Of a stretch of 64,000 nucleotides of DNA, positions 1-10,892 are shown one piece after another. Source of the stretch: Liolophura sinensis. Its lineage: Eukaryota > Mollusca > Polyplacophora > Chitonida > Chitonidae. The stretch lies in assembly GCF_032854445.1 (NCBI RefSeq), contig NC_088307.1, forward strand, positions 19,962,001 through 20,026,000, read 5' to 3'. The position numbers were made by a program, and so were the translations under genes. Below the pieces are notes generated by a model. It saw only the letters and a list, made by a program, of their open reading frames with translations. It did no database searches and was not told the origin of the DNA. How positions within the stretch are numbered: the first letter of the stretch is position 1; each line of letters opens with the position of its first letter.

Positions 1-349
1 CCCGAGCGGACATGGCCACTAAGGTGAGATGCCTTATATGGCATGATGTAGATAACGCTGGTCTGTAGTGGGATGTGGGTGGGGGCTGATGAAGAAAATT
101 CTAGACCAAATAAATTCCCGTTAGTCAGTTACGTTTTATCCTATCGTAATCGGGAATTTGAAACCATTTTATCAGTAGTGAGGTGATGACTGGAATTACG
201 GTATGACAAGTTCGTCACCTGCTATAAAACAGTCTCCCCTGGGGCTTTCTCCAGCGTCTCCTACATTACCTGAAAGAATGGCATTTAATATACGCATGCC
301 ATTATTTCAAGGTAAAAGGAGACTAGTATCTCACATTATTATTTTGAAT
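1..349. other. No recognised feature
   Basis: This is AT-rich intergenic sequence. I see no splice-supported coding exon or repeat family member. Confidence 0.5.
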
Positions 350-472
350 GATTTGATTGGTGTTTTACGCCGTACTCGAGTATATTTCACTCATACAACG
401 GCGACCAGCATTATGGCGGGAGAAACCCACGACCATCCGCAGGTTGTTGACAGACCTTCCCACGTACGGCCT
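350..472 (-). mobile_element. SINE family A fragment, 3' part
   Basis: Family A is a tRNA-headed SINE of about 265 bp ending in AAACACCAATCAAATAAATA. This minus-strand copy holds the tail and the core up to the GGGAAGGTCTG element; the tRNA head is missing. Confidence 0.75.
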
Positions 473-850
473 TTCACACTATTAACCTAATAATCAACAA
501 TAATTGCCTCTTTTACTTTCTTTCGCTAACTGAAATTCAGGCATATTCAGATGTGAATTGGTATATATAAGTTTAAGAAGAGAGCAGCACTAAACACCCA
601 ACATGGCCTGCTCAGAGTTTTTTGTGGTCCTGAATGACACACTTTCTTGACCAAAGCATTGCTTGCCAATTTCAGACGGAAGAGACAGATTTACCACCGC
701 CCGTGTCTGTTGACGACGAGGCAAAAATGTTAGGTAAATGTATGAGTCTATATATTAAAAAAATATGCCGGGAATGTCGAAGTGGACATGTCTATATGAC
801 AGTCTGTGACTTTCATATCGATCTCGTCCATATAAACGTCACTTGAGTAG

Positions 851-1044
851 GATTTATTTATTTGATTGGTGTTTTACGTCGTATACTCAAGAATATTTTC
901 CTTAGACGACACTGGCCAGCATTATTTGGCGGGAAACCGGGCAGAGACCCGGGGAAAACTACGACCATCCGCTGGTTGCTGGAAGACCATCCCGCGTACG
1001 GCCGGAGAGGGAGCCAGCGTGAGCTGGACTTGAACTCACAACGA
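851..1044 (-). mobile_element. SINE family A, partial
   Basis: A minus-strand copy with AAATAAATC tail, core and the lower part of the head, including the B-box-like GTGAGTTCAAGTCC (slightly mutated). Confidence 0.78.
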
Positions 1045-1490
1045 CATTTTCTCCCATGTTTTCTAGATTTACATAACACTAGTTATTATTTACACCTAAT
1101 GGAATGTCAAGAACTTGTTAAAAATCCCATATATTTTGTTTTTGAAAAACGAAACTGAAAGTTAATTAGCGAACATTTTGTCTGATATTTTTTAAATGTA
1201 CATTAACCTAGATTTTATTCATACCCAGTGAAATGTCATGAACTTGGTACAAATGGTACAAATCTCCTCACCAGTTGTTCATATATAGAATATAAATGTG
1301 TGGCTTATCTGGGTGATATATATCATAGGAGATTTTTAAAATCTGAGGGTCTGTTATCAGTTCCACCCCATACACTCAAAAAATTAATTTAAATAGAAAG
1401 TTAATTTGAACAGAATGTCTGTTTTGTGAGTGATGCTAGAATGGATTCTGTTATTATAACAATATTCTCTCACATCAAATTCGCACCCTC
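1045..1490. other. No recognised feature
   Basis: AT-rich intergenic DNA with no gene or clear repeat. Confidence 0.5.
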
Positions 1491-1494
1491 CCCC

Positions 1495-1690
1495 CCCACC
1501 CCTATATACCCAGCTGCTGTGTATACAGCTTCAAAGTTTTTTTTATATACCCAGCGACTGGAATTTTTTGCTTATATACATATACCTGTGCCCAGCTGCT
1601 GTGAAAATTGTTTGCATATATCCAGTGGCTGTGGTTATAGATTCAAAAATATTTTTATATATCCAGCGCCTGTGGCTGGGGATATCGTGA
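1495..1690. repeat. Degenerate tandem repeat (about 58 bp unit)
   Basis: About four diverged units share TATATACCCAGC, a following CTG/GTG-rich tract and a T-rich stretch. It looks old. Confidence 0.5.
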
Positions 1691-1721
1691 AGTTTAAACT
1701 TACATACGCAAAGACACGTAG

Positions 1722-1835
1722 TAGGCCGTAGTATAGGGGTTAGAGAAGCTTGTCTTTCAGCTGCTACGACACAGGGTGCAGGTTCAAACCCAGGCTAGGA
1801 ATAGGAACTTGCATATTCTCCTGCAGGTGTGACCA
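1722..1835 (+). mobile_element. tRNA-like SINE head
   Basis: The sequence GCAGGTTCAAACCCAGGC at about 1780-1797 is a good pol III B box, with an A-box-like GGGGTTAGAG about 40 bp upstream. No full cloverleaf or CCA end is visible, so it is a SINE head rather than a tRNA gene. Confidence 0.45.
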
Positions 1836-3655
1836 TTTAAGTTATCTTAAATTTGTTGTGCATATCTGTACGTCACATATAGGAAAGTTCAAACCTATTA
1901 GTATCACCAGCCATGCCCATTTTAAGACCACTGTGAGAGGACATTAATGGACTTAATTACAAAACACAGTTCGAGATTAATAAAACACAAAAAATTAACC
2001 TAACGTCACTCAAGCCACTTTCGTCCAATGCGCAGATAATTTCCCATGCTGTCTGAATTGTAATTGCAATGAAATATGTATCAGTTAAGTCTTGAGTCTC
2101 GTTCACAAAATGATGACATCAGTACACACAGCATTATAGATCTTTGACGCCAAGCAGCATTTGCTTTTCCTGACCTCTGTTGTAGTGATAAGATGTGAAG
2201 GTAAATGTTAACATTATAATGTTCATCTGCTTTAACGTAAACTATCTAAACAATAAAAAATAATAAAACAAAAGACAACGATGAAAAAGTTACACGGAGT
2301 CAATTTTTTAACCCTCTCATGCTGTATCTCGTATTTTATTATTTTCTAGGCTGAACTGTAAATAACCTTTTTCGCACCACTCTTTACATTAAGTGTGAAA
2401 GGACGACCAGGGGCTAAACGTCTGGCTAAACATCAATTTTCGCGCCATAATAAATTTAACAGTTCAAGAGTTCGAATTTTTGTGGCAATTTTTTTTTCTT
2501 TGGAAACATATTTACCATAAGTTATGGCAGATAATATTTGGCTACTATAGCGACATCATATGTGAATCTTGGACCAGAGCACATGTGGTCCGCTAGTTAT
2601 CATTAACATGGACATCTTATGCGTTGAGAAAGTATAAAGCTGAAAATTACCTTTGTAATAATTTACTTAACTGATTGGTGCATAACTGCGTGCTTAAGAA
2701 TTTTTCAGAAAGTTACATTTGTAGTGCAGTGATTTTCATAACTCTACAGTGTCTAATGCCAAAAAAGAATATTTCATTGTGAATGGAGCCGGCTACAATT
2801 TTTCGGCTTTATGGCCTATACATCGTTTTAGTGCATTTTAGGAGCTTTATAAGCCGTATGCTTAACATATAACAGGAAAAGACGAGCAAAACAGAACTGA
2901 AAAAAGAAGTAATCTTACGAGTGTGTCAGCAGCTGTCACTCACAGCTGTAGTCAGTTTCGCTAGTCGAGGTCCACATTTTCTTGCACTGGGGCCGATTCC
3001 TCCGCCTTACCATACCGGGTCCTTTGCCCATTGACTGCTTAAGCGTTGACGTGAATTAACCTGGAACTGATCGTTACATCCACAACGGCTGGGTAAATAG
3101 CCCCTCCGACAAAAACAATACCACAGATTACGCAATGTGACCTGGTTTACGCTTGGGAATCCAGCCCTAGAGATTTATATTCTGAAACTATCTAATTATA
3201 CCTCCACAGTTTAACAAAGAAGTTATCTACCAAGTAGAAAATGAAATAGATACCGCCACAAAAAGAATTAATATCAAAGAATAAGCTCACAGTTTCTTCT
3301 GCCTACATTTATAATTGCAACTGTTTGCACAGACAGTTTTAATGATGCTATCCGCATAGCTTCCTTGATCTGGGATTTGTTTTCATTCTTCCCAACTCAA
3401 CTTTCAGAAATACAAAAAAAAAATTTTTCCTATTATCATGCAGTCATTTTGACTTCATATCACCTAGTTATTTTTCAATAATAGAGTCCACAAATGTACC
3501 TGGTTCATCGACAGAAAGCCAAACTTCGCTATAACTGCCACTTTCGATTCAAGTCGGCTGCACTCGGCATCGTCCGGAAAAGGATAGACTAGAGTTCGGC
3601 AGCGTCGGTTACATTTGTGTTAACTGCAACCTTATGTTATTTAGGGTCTTACAAC
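1836..3655. other. No recognised feature
   Basis: About 1.8 kb of intergenic DNA. No exon passes a phase and splice check, and no clear repeat family was seen. Confidence 0.5.
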
Positions 3656-3656
3656 A

Positions 3657-3790
3657 GCCTGCGGATGGTCGTGGGTTTTCGCCGGGCTCTGCCCGGTTTC
3701 CTCGCACCAAAATGCTGGATGCCGTCGTATAAGTGAAATATTCTTGAGTTCAGCGTAAAACACCAATCAAATAAATAAACAAATAAATGT
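3657..3790 (+). mobile_element. SINE family A, 3' half
   Basis: It starts at the CTGCGGATGGTCGTGGGTTT core and ends in AAATAAATAAACAAATAAAT. The head is absent. Confidence 0.78.
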
Positions 3791-4384
3791 TCTTTAGTAT
3801 TGCCACATAATAACGAGGTGACATAAATTCAGCATCACAGAAAATGTTCATCGCGCACAGCTTTTGACACCTGAGGACAGCGCAGGTGACATGATTGAGT
3901 TCCAGTTTAGTGAATGTTACGATTCATGCTAATGTGGAAACTGAGCTGAAAACAGGGCCAAACGATCTCGGAGTTTACGAGCTAATGACAACAAGCCTTA
4001 CAGAACTTTATCCAAGATTATTAGAACATTATTAGAACAAAGCTAACGTGCCCCCTGCATGAAGCAATCGATCGCCATATACACTAACATCGTTCAGGCA
4101 ACATTGCATCTAAGCATTCTGTCACAGGCCCACTCCTGTATAGCCTCTAACCCAGATATGCATATCCCTGTGCCCTGAAGGCGGTGTGACCAAAGGTTCA
4201 CAAATTTTTAACTTGTTTGGTATTAGTCGTTTCCACGACTGACTACGATGTAGCGTTAAGGGAGTAGAATGTGGTCTCTACCCGGGCACAGACGCCTGCC
4301 CTTGTTATGTGACGTCTTCCCTATATAGTAGCAGTGCTGTGGTAACATGATATATGTTACAATAAATGTATGACTTCTTGGACT
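3791..4384. other. No recognised feature
   Basis: Intergenic sequence without a supported gene. Confidence 0.5.
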
Positions 4385-4745
4385 TTAACGTCGTACTTTT
4401 TTAACGATTTTTCAGTCATATAACGAGGAGGAGTGATTATGTGTGTGTACAGTTGTACATATAATGTGTCTTTTCCTGGCAGGACGAGTCCATGCCGGCA
4501 AAGCAATGCCGCCCCTGAAGTATCATGCCCAGGACACCAGACTTGATACCCCAGCCAGTCATATCATACCGACACCGGACCAACAAGTCCCGTTTCCTTG
4601 TTCTAACCTCTTAGTGCTGAGCGCCACAGGAGACAGCAACAAGTACCATTTATAAAGTCTTTGGTATGACCCGACCTACGTTTGACCCGGGTCTCCTGAC
4701 TTCGAGGATGACGCTGTAACATTAGGCCACCGAAGCGGTCCGGTA
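4385..4745 (-). mobile_element. SINE family C, near full length
   Basis: On the minus strand it runs from a tRNA-like head (GGTGGCCTAATG... CGGGTCATACC) through a body containing GCGCTCAGCACTAAGAGG to a tail AAAGTACGACGTTAAAGTCC. Matching pieces occur at 9590, 23345 and 48707, which defines the family. Confidence 0.65.
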
Positions 4746-5531
4746 CATGTTACAAGGGCAGACGCGTGTGATCCGGGTTTTAATCATGGTGTGTAGGCAA
4801 CGTTGCTCTCTTCTGTACTTTTTGTCATACAGTTGTGTTTCAAACACTTTTTCGTTCCACAGCATTTGGTCTATAGGGACTGAAAGGCTGAACAAACAGT
4901 ACAAGCCGTCATACGTGCTAAAATCACCAACACTCCCCCCACTCCCCATTCTCGAACCCTACACTTTACAGGTGAAAGTGCTATTATGTGGTGCTTTACA
5001 TGCTATTATGAAAGTGCTTTACAGGTGAAAGTGCTATTATATTCATTGTCTGCCCGGCATCATTGAAAACTGATGACCGCTTCTCTCTTGTGTGTTACCG
5101 GCTTTATTTCGTATTTGTAAAATTTCTTACATACCTTTGTCTTTGGGAGTTAATGTTAAACGTTGTTTTGGAAATGGAAATGGAAATGGATTATCGACTT
5201 GGAACGCCCTTTACGGACTACGAATGGTATAGGAATGTCGGATTTGACGCTTATATTACATGACTTGTACTTACATTATGTGTACTTGCATTACGTGTAC
5301 TTATATTACGCTATTACATTACGTGTACTTACATTACGCTCTTATATTACGTGTCACTTCACACTGTAACGGTAATCTCCCTCCCAGCTAAAGATGAGGT
5401 GAAATGGCACGAGGCTAAGCCCATTAGCTGCCCCCACGAAAATGCAGCCCAGCTTTAGGCACTTTGTCAACCCCGGAAAAGATGACTGAACCCATTCCAC
5501 AAACTAACAGTGACACTTATTACAAAATGAC
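4746..5531. repeat. Intergenic, with a small TTACATTACGTGTACT repeat at 5265-5355
   Basis: A short repeat of about 15 bp (ACTTACATTACGTGT and variants) occupies the middle. No gene is supported. Confidence 0.45.
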
Positions 5532-5755
5532 CTTTGGTCGAGGGGTTACCACGCAAGCGCGGCGCAATGACCCTGAAAACCCCACCAATCCGGTGGCTAT
5601 GAGTTTATGCTGGCTTTTTCTTCGGCCAGCAACCTGCGGATGCATGTTCGTGGGTTTCCCCGGGACTCTGTCTGGTTTCCTCCCACCTTAATGCTGGCCG
5701 CCGGCGTAAAAGTAAAATATTCTTGAGTACGGCGTAAAACACCAATCAAATCCAT
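5532..5755 (+). mobile_element. SINE family A, degenerate full-length
   Basis: A diverged head (GGGGTTACCACGCAAGCG, CGCAATGACCC) is followed by the CAGCAACCTGCGGATG core and the GTAAAACACCAATCAAAT tail. Confidence 0.7.
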
Positions 5756-5950
5756 CAAAGAAACACAAACTGACTTCTGCTACATGTCAGGTTGCCAAGG
5801 TAGTTCGGCAGCGAACACTTGTCAAAAATGGAGTACAGAGCCTTGTGCTTAGGCAACATAGGCTGGGCGGCGTTTTCGATCCCGGAAAGGATGCGGAATG
5901 AACGACTAACCGAGAGAGATCCACATGTCACAGGAGATCTGTGTCTGTGA

Positions 5951-6187
5951 CAGAGAGTTCTGGCTACATCGGGTCTCACCCCAAAACCACCATCGGGAAG
6001 CCAACACTCAAAACGGCCCCCGATAAAAGACGCAAGGAACGCCCATTATTCCAACGACATCCGCAGCAACAACAGAACTGTAGACGATCAGAGGGAGTTG
6101 ATACGCGACTGCCAGCTGAAGGAACCACCGAAAGGCGACTCCTGGAGAGCGGTGTCTTCGGACGATATCCAATCCTACAGAGAGTAA
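5951..6187 (+). other. Possible coding island, no start codon (unrecognised)
   Basis: This stretch is GC-richer than its surroundings and stays open for 78 codons in one frame, ending TAA at 6185-6187. The peptide is hydrophilic, for example DDQRELIRDCQLKEPPKGD. A CAG precedes it, so it could be a terminal exon of a gene further left. The overlapping +1 frame is also open (140 codons from 5941), which weakens either call. I do not recognise either product. Confidence 0.18.
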
Positions 6188-6319
6188 CTCAGCGGGGATT
6201 GTGCAATTACATCCCCAATTCTAAAACGGACACAACCGGAACGAAAATTACAAGCATAACATGGCGATATCCCGATCATAAAAAGTGTCCTGAGATATAC
6301 ATCACACTCACTTGGTGGC

Positions 6320-8030
6320 TACATTCGCTGACTGGGCTGAGTAAAATTAGGTATCGTGTGTGATACCTCCTTACTCCCATGGAACGCTCGTGGCAGGTCT
6401 TCCATCTGAGATAGGGTGGTGCACCCTTTAGCAGGCAGGATGTGAAGCAGGTCCACCATCTGACACTATCCAACAGCAATGAAACCCTCTCGCGGAGCAT
6501 CAGCAAAGCTGGTAACCTAAAGCTAGACTTCTGGGTGGCGGTGGGTGCCAGCATATACCAATTCCACACAAGTTGCGAAGTGGTGGTAAACCTCAAACCT
6601 CGATTAGTGGTTAAAACTCCGCCAGGTACCCTGCGGATTAGAAGGCACCAGGCAACGGGAACAGGCTGTGGGCCAGATGGTAGCCCACTCTACTCTCATC
6701 ACTTCGCACGAACAGGTGATCAAGTTGCCCCTTAGGGGGTTAGAGCCTTCGCCATTTTCTGAGAAGAAAATACGCCTCTTCCACAAGGTCCTGTACATTA
6801 ATGATACAACACAAAATAAACTGTATAAATGGTTAAACAAGATGGAGAAACAAAACCAGAGCAGCAACGACAGTTTGATAGTTGGTAAATGATCACACAT
6901 AACTGGTGAAATCGAAATTCTCAGCTTCAAGGTTTTATTCTAACTGGTTGTGTAAATGCTTATGTAGGATTAGCAACGAATCCATCTCATTTTACAACTA
7001 TATTCTTACGCTGTACATTTTACACTGACAGTGGTCGAAGTACACCCTAGACCTTACTGACGGGCAGCTCGACGTAACTGGCAGTTCAACTCAACACTGG
7101 CTGTCTGCATCCGCTGACTCGGATGAGTGAAATTAGCTACAGCGTATGGTATCTCCTAGATCCACTCGCTTGCGGTTGAACCTCAGTTTGAGCAAGGTTG
7201 ATGCAACCATTAGCAGCCAGGATATGAAGGAGGTCGAGGGATGCGTACACCATTCGTACACTATCAAGCAGAAAAACAGCCCTCTCAAACCCTCGTGTCA
7301 AGGTTTTGGGACATCAGCAAGTTGCTAACGCGAAGTCGCTCGTCTGGGTGGCGGTGTAGAATAGCCTTTAGCATCCACCAATGGCAAGTAAGGCCACACC
7401 AGTTCCCAAGTCGCGGCAAACCCGAATCCTCAATTAGTTGGTGAAACTCCGCTCGCTTGGCGGCGTAGACGGGTTCAGACGAAAGATATAGACCCCTAGA
7501 CGAGATGGTAGCAAAGGAAGGCACCCTGCTCCTCTCTCAACATTTCCAAGGCACAGATCATCGAGTTGCTCTTTTATCTCATTCCTCAGAGGCCTTGTTT
7601 CGGACGAAACAGGGCTCACCAGAGAGGGCCATTCTTCCGTGAATGCCAACAAACCGTCGATGACCTAGCAGGATCAACAGGTGAGGCTAAGGCTAAAAAA
7701 ACTACAACTTTGTACTTGACGATACAGGTATGTGTACTAACACTGATTAAAGGCCAACGACCTCTGGGACCCTTTCTCTATATTCTGGGACGAGATAGGC
7801 CTCGTCCATCAGGTTCTTGATATCTATAAAACAAACCGATTATATGTATATAAGTAAGAGAACAGCATCCAGGAAGAGTAATCCCAGAGCAGTGGCCTAA
7901 AAGTGATAGTTGGGAAATGGTTAAAACATAACTGGTGAAATCGAAATCCTCGGCTTACCTCATTTAAGGTTTTGTTGTAACTTGTCATGCAAATGCATAT
8001 ATAGTACCAACTACTCCCTCTCCTATCCAA
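6320..8030. repeat. Diverged tandem duplication, two units of roughly 650 and 900 bp
   Basis: Unit 1 (about 6320-6960) and unit 2 (about 7090-8010) share colinear landmarks. Examples are GCTGACT-GGATGAGT-AAATTAG near each start, TCTGGGTGGCGGTG in the middle and ATAACTGGTGAAATCGAAAT near each end. No confident protein is read from either strand, so this may be a decayed transposon or pseudogene pair. Confidence 0.6.
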
Positions 8031-9585
8031 ACCTACATATATGCTTATCCTTTCCACTTAACTCTGTTGTTTGTCAAGGTACATCGGGGGTCTTGCTGAC
8101 CGTCGACTCCACATCACTGTGAGAGGTGAAACAGGGTCTCCAGATCCAGGCCACCTCGCCCTGCAATCCGCGGCCATGGAACGGTATCGCCCCATGGAAG
8201 ATTTTGTTCAAATCTCGAACAAAAGGCGCACCGTCAGAATGGTATCCGGGATAACTTGGCATCTGTATGGTTGTATCTAGTCGACAGACGAAATCCTGCA
8301 AAATCTGTCATTGCCACCATTTTCACTCATTCGGTGAACCGATTTGCCACTTATATTCTAGCATGGTACACGATTTGAATACATCTTAGACGTCGGTTTA
8401 GGAATTAGTCTTACGATTAATGAGCTGCATGGAGCGTCCATGTTGGTTGACAGTTCGTATACGAAAGTCTGTTTAACGTATAAATTTAATAAATAACGTA
8501 TAATTTTTTTTTATTATTAAAAATGAATAAAAATTCTCATTTTTAGTAGAGTTAACGGGAAGTGGGATTTCGCCTTACATGTACCCTATCATCAACAAGG
8601 CATTCGGGGAACACGTGTTTCTCGTCGGATTAAGCAGTTCGTAAAACCGTATAATGTTCAAGTCAGGTGATACATTCAAATGCTGGCCTCAGACGTCAGA
8701 TAGTATTCAAAGATATTCACATATTCACAGATATTATATGTTTGAAATATATAACTTTCAGTCCAACCCATGATGACAAAGAAATGTCTTCAGCCCATTT
8801 ATATAGATGTATGCATGAAAAGCATTACTATGATATGTACCCGAATGGAGGTAGCTATGAAAATGGAAACAATAATGTCATTATCGTTAAGAATGAAGAT
8901 GTTTAGATGAGATAAAAGATATGTACAAAGTTGTAGGAAAATCGGTACGATACTTTAGTTGCACGGAAAAATCTGTGCGCCAGTGCATGAAAATTCAATA
9001 TTACACTAAGTACGTGCACTGGAGTAATTTTAAAATAATGACCCGACTGTAATTCAACTTAAGCATGCACAACATTACATGATAGACAACATGTATGGCA
9101 AGATTTATCAAATCAACGCAGTTCTACAGACAGACGGACAGACAGGGTGATTCCAGTATACCACCCCCTCTCTCTAACTTCGTTGATATACAATAACATA
9201 GTTTCTATTGCTGTAAAGAAAGCTTAACCTTCAGTTTATTTATGAGTGCCCGTTATACAGAAATTAAAATAAAGCTTAAACATCCCTCCAAGTATGTACA
9301 TTTACACACCATTCTTTAGATCATATAGGGAGGTAAAAATGCCTAACCTTCAATCCATGAAAATGAGAGCACAATATACAGGAGTCAAAATAAAATGGTT
9401 ATTACCTTCCATCCGAGTATGTACATTTACACTCTATACCTTTGATTAAAGAGCTAAAACAAAGCTTGAACTCCATACTAGCAGTCGGGATGTGGTGTCG
9501 TTCTTGGAATCTTGGCGTACCTTATACATCTCAAACCCATAGATAGGCCCCTTTTTCACATGGTGCTGACACATATAGCCCGGGG
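8031..9585. other. Intergenic, with a two-copy repeat at about 9230-9460
   Basis: Two adjacent diverged copies of about 130 bp share AGTATGTACATTTACAC. Nothing else is recognised; the open frames here are short and lack coding character. Confidence 0.5.
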
Positions 9586-9589
9586 TCGT

Positions 9590-9835
9590 TTCAGTACGTA
9601 GCCTAATTTATTAGAGCGTTCACCTCGAAGTCGGGGGACAAGGAATTAAACCCGCGGCGGGTCATACCAAACACTGTGACGCTCAACATTGCATGGTTAG
9701 CGTGTCGTGCCTGGTGTCTTCCGCATTATGCTTCCGTGAACGCAGCGCTTTAGCGGCATGGACTAACCGTGCCACAAGAGGGAGCGGCATCTGTACACTC
9801 ACCTACTGATTCCTGGTCATCGCAAATAAAGGGCT
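9590..9835 (+). mobile_element. SINE family C, partial
   Basis: The tRNA-like head (TTAGAGCGTTCACCTCGAAG, GCGGGTCATACC) is followed by the GTGCCTGGTGTCTTC and GGCATGGACTAACC body. The tail is missing. Confidence 0.6.
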
Positions 9836-10072
9836 CATTCCCTTGAAAGCCTCCTTTTTAAGTTTGTTTGATGAACCAAAAATATGTTACTACAATACTA
9901 CAATGACATTTTTCATGCAGTTTTATTGTTTGAATATGGCTGGATGAGTGGAATTGTGAAAACCGTGCATATGCACTGTCAGTCATGTAGATGTTGGGAT
10001 TGGAATAAACAGATATTTTGTAGAATAACAAATCATCTGGCGTTCTTTCTCGTTTTTGCATCGAGTTATTTA

Positions 10073-10160
10073 TTTATTATTTCTTTCTTTATTTATTTTA
10101 TTGATATTTAACGCCATACTCAAGTTTTACGACGGCAGTCAGTTTTATGGGTGGCGGTAT
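10073..10160 (-). mobile_element. SINE family A, tail fragment
   Basis: A short minus-strand 3' end with the poly(AAAT) tail and a diverged CTTGAGTATGGCGTT. Confidence 0.5.
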
Positions 10161-10599
10161 AGAACTTACCTATAACGAGCTATATGTCTCACACGATTGG
10201 GGCTATTGCACACAAATTATTAATTGTGTCATTCGTTACCAGTTCAACAGAAAATTGCTCAGTTATATTGTATTAACATTAATTATTGTCCATATTATAT
10301 ATTACTCGCGTATTGACCGTTTAGAAGACTGTTGTTTTACTATATAATGTATTTGTTCCAGCGCTATAGAATGCATGTACGTCTGGGCGGTATCCAGAAG
10401 CGTTTATATAGGCGTGTGGTCTTGCATGAAGGACAAACTTCATGTCGTTGTAACCTACTTTTACGAAAATGTTTGGTAAGGTAGTTAGGCCTACATGTGA
10501 TAGTTAAATTCGGCAAATTATAATCCAGTAGACATATATGTTATCACTGACTACCTTCTAAACTTCCGTATTTTGTGCTGACAACTTTACGTAGCCTGA

Positions 10600-10813
10600 C
10601 AGGAAATTGACGTCAAACGGTGTATTAAACCAACGTGAGAACAAAGTTCCATTCACAGAATTGCGTGAACGATTTGACCAATGAAATCACCACCTTCATT
10701 GACGGGAGAAAAATCTTAGCGCGTGCGCACTTTTCAGAATCTTGTCACATCGCAAGAGACGAACATTTCCACGTGCGCCTGGAAGAAGCAGACATCGGAG
10801 TCGCTAGAACAAA
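10600..10813 (+). promoter_or_regulatory. Probable promoter and 5' UTR of the receptor gene
   Basis: This is the stretch just upstream of the predicted start codon. It holds a palindromic GCGCGTGCGC at 10719-10728, which resembles the NRF-1 site, and a CCAAT element near 10679. No convincing TATA box is seen at the usual spacing. The start context is AAAATGA, with a purine at -3. The transcription start itself cannot be placed, so the limits are approximate. Confidence 0.4.
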
Positions 10814-10892
10814 ATGACCGCAGATTTGATGGAAAATATTGCCAGATTTCTTCTTGCGGCCGCCTTTGTAGTGTTGCTTTCAGTAACATGTC
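10814..10892 (+). CDS. Exon 1: start codon and signal peptide
   Basis: It encodes about 26 residues starting [12 protein letters not shown], followed by the hydrophobic stretch [14 protein letters not shown], a typical signal peptide core. Cleavage is probably shortly after the junction with exon 2 (residues RGSA). The exon ends in phase 1 at GTGAGT, matching the phase needed by exon 2. A second in-frame Met lies at residue 6, but the first has an acceptable context and is preferred. Confidence 0.82.
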
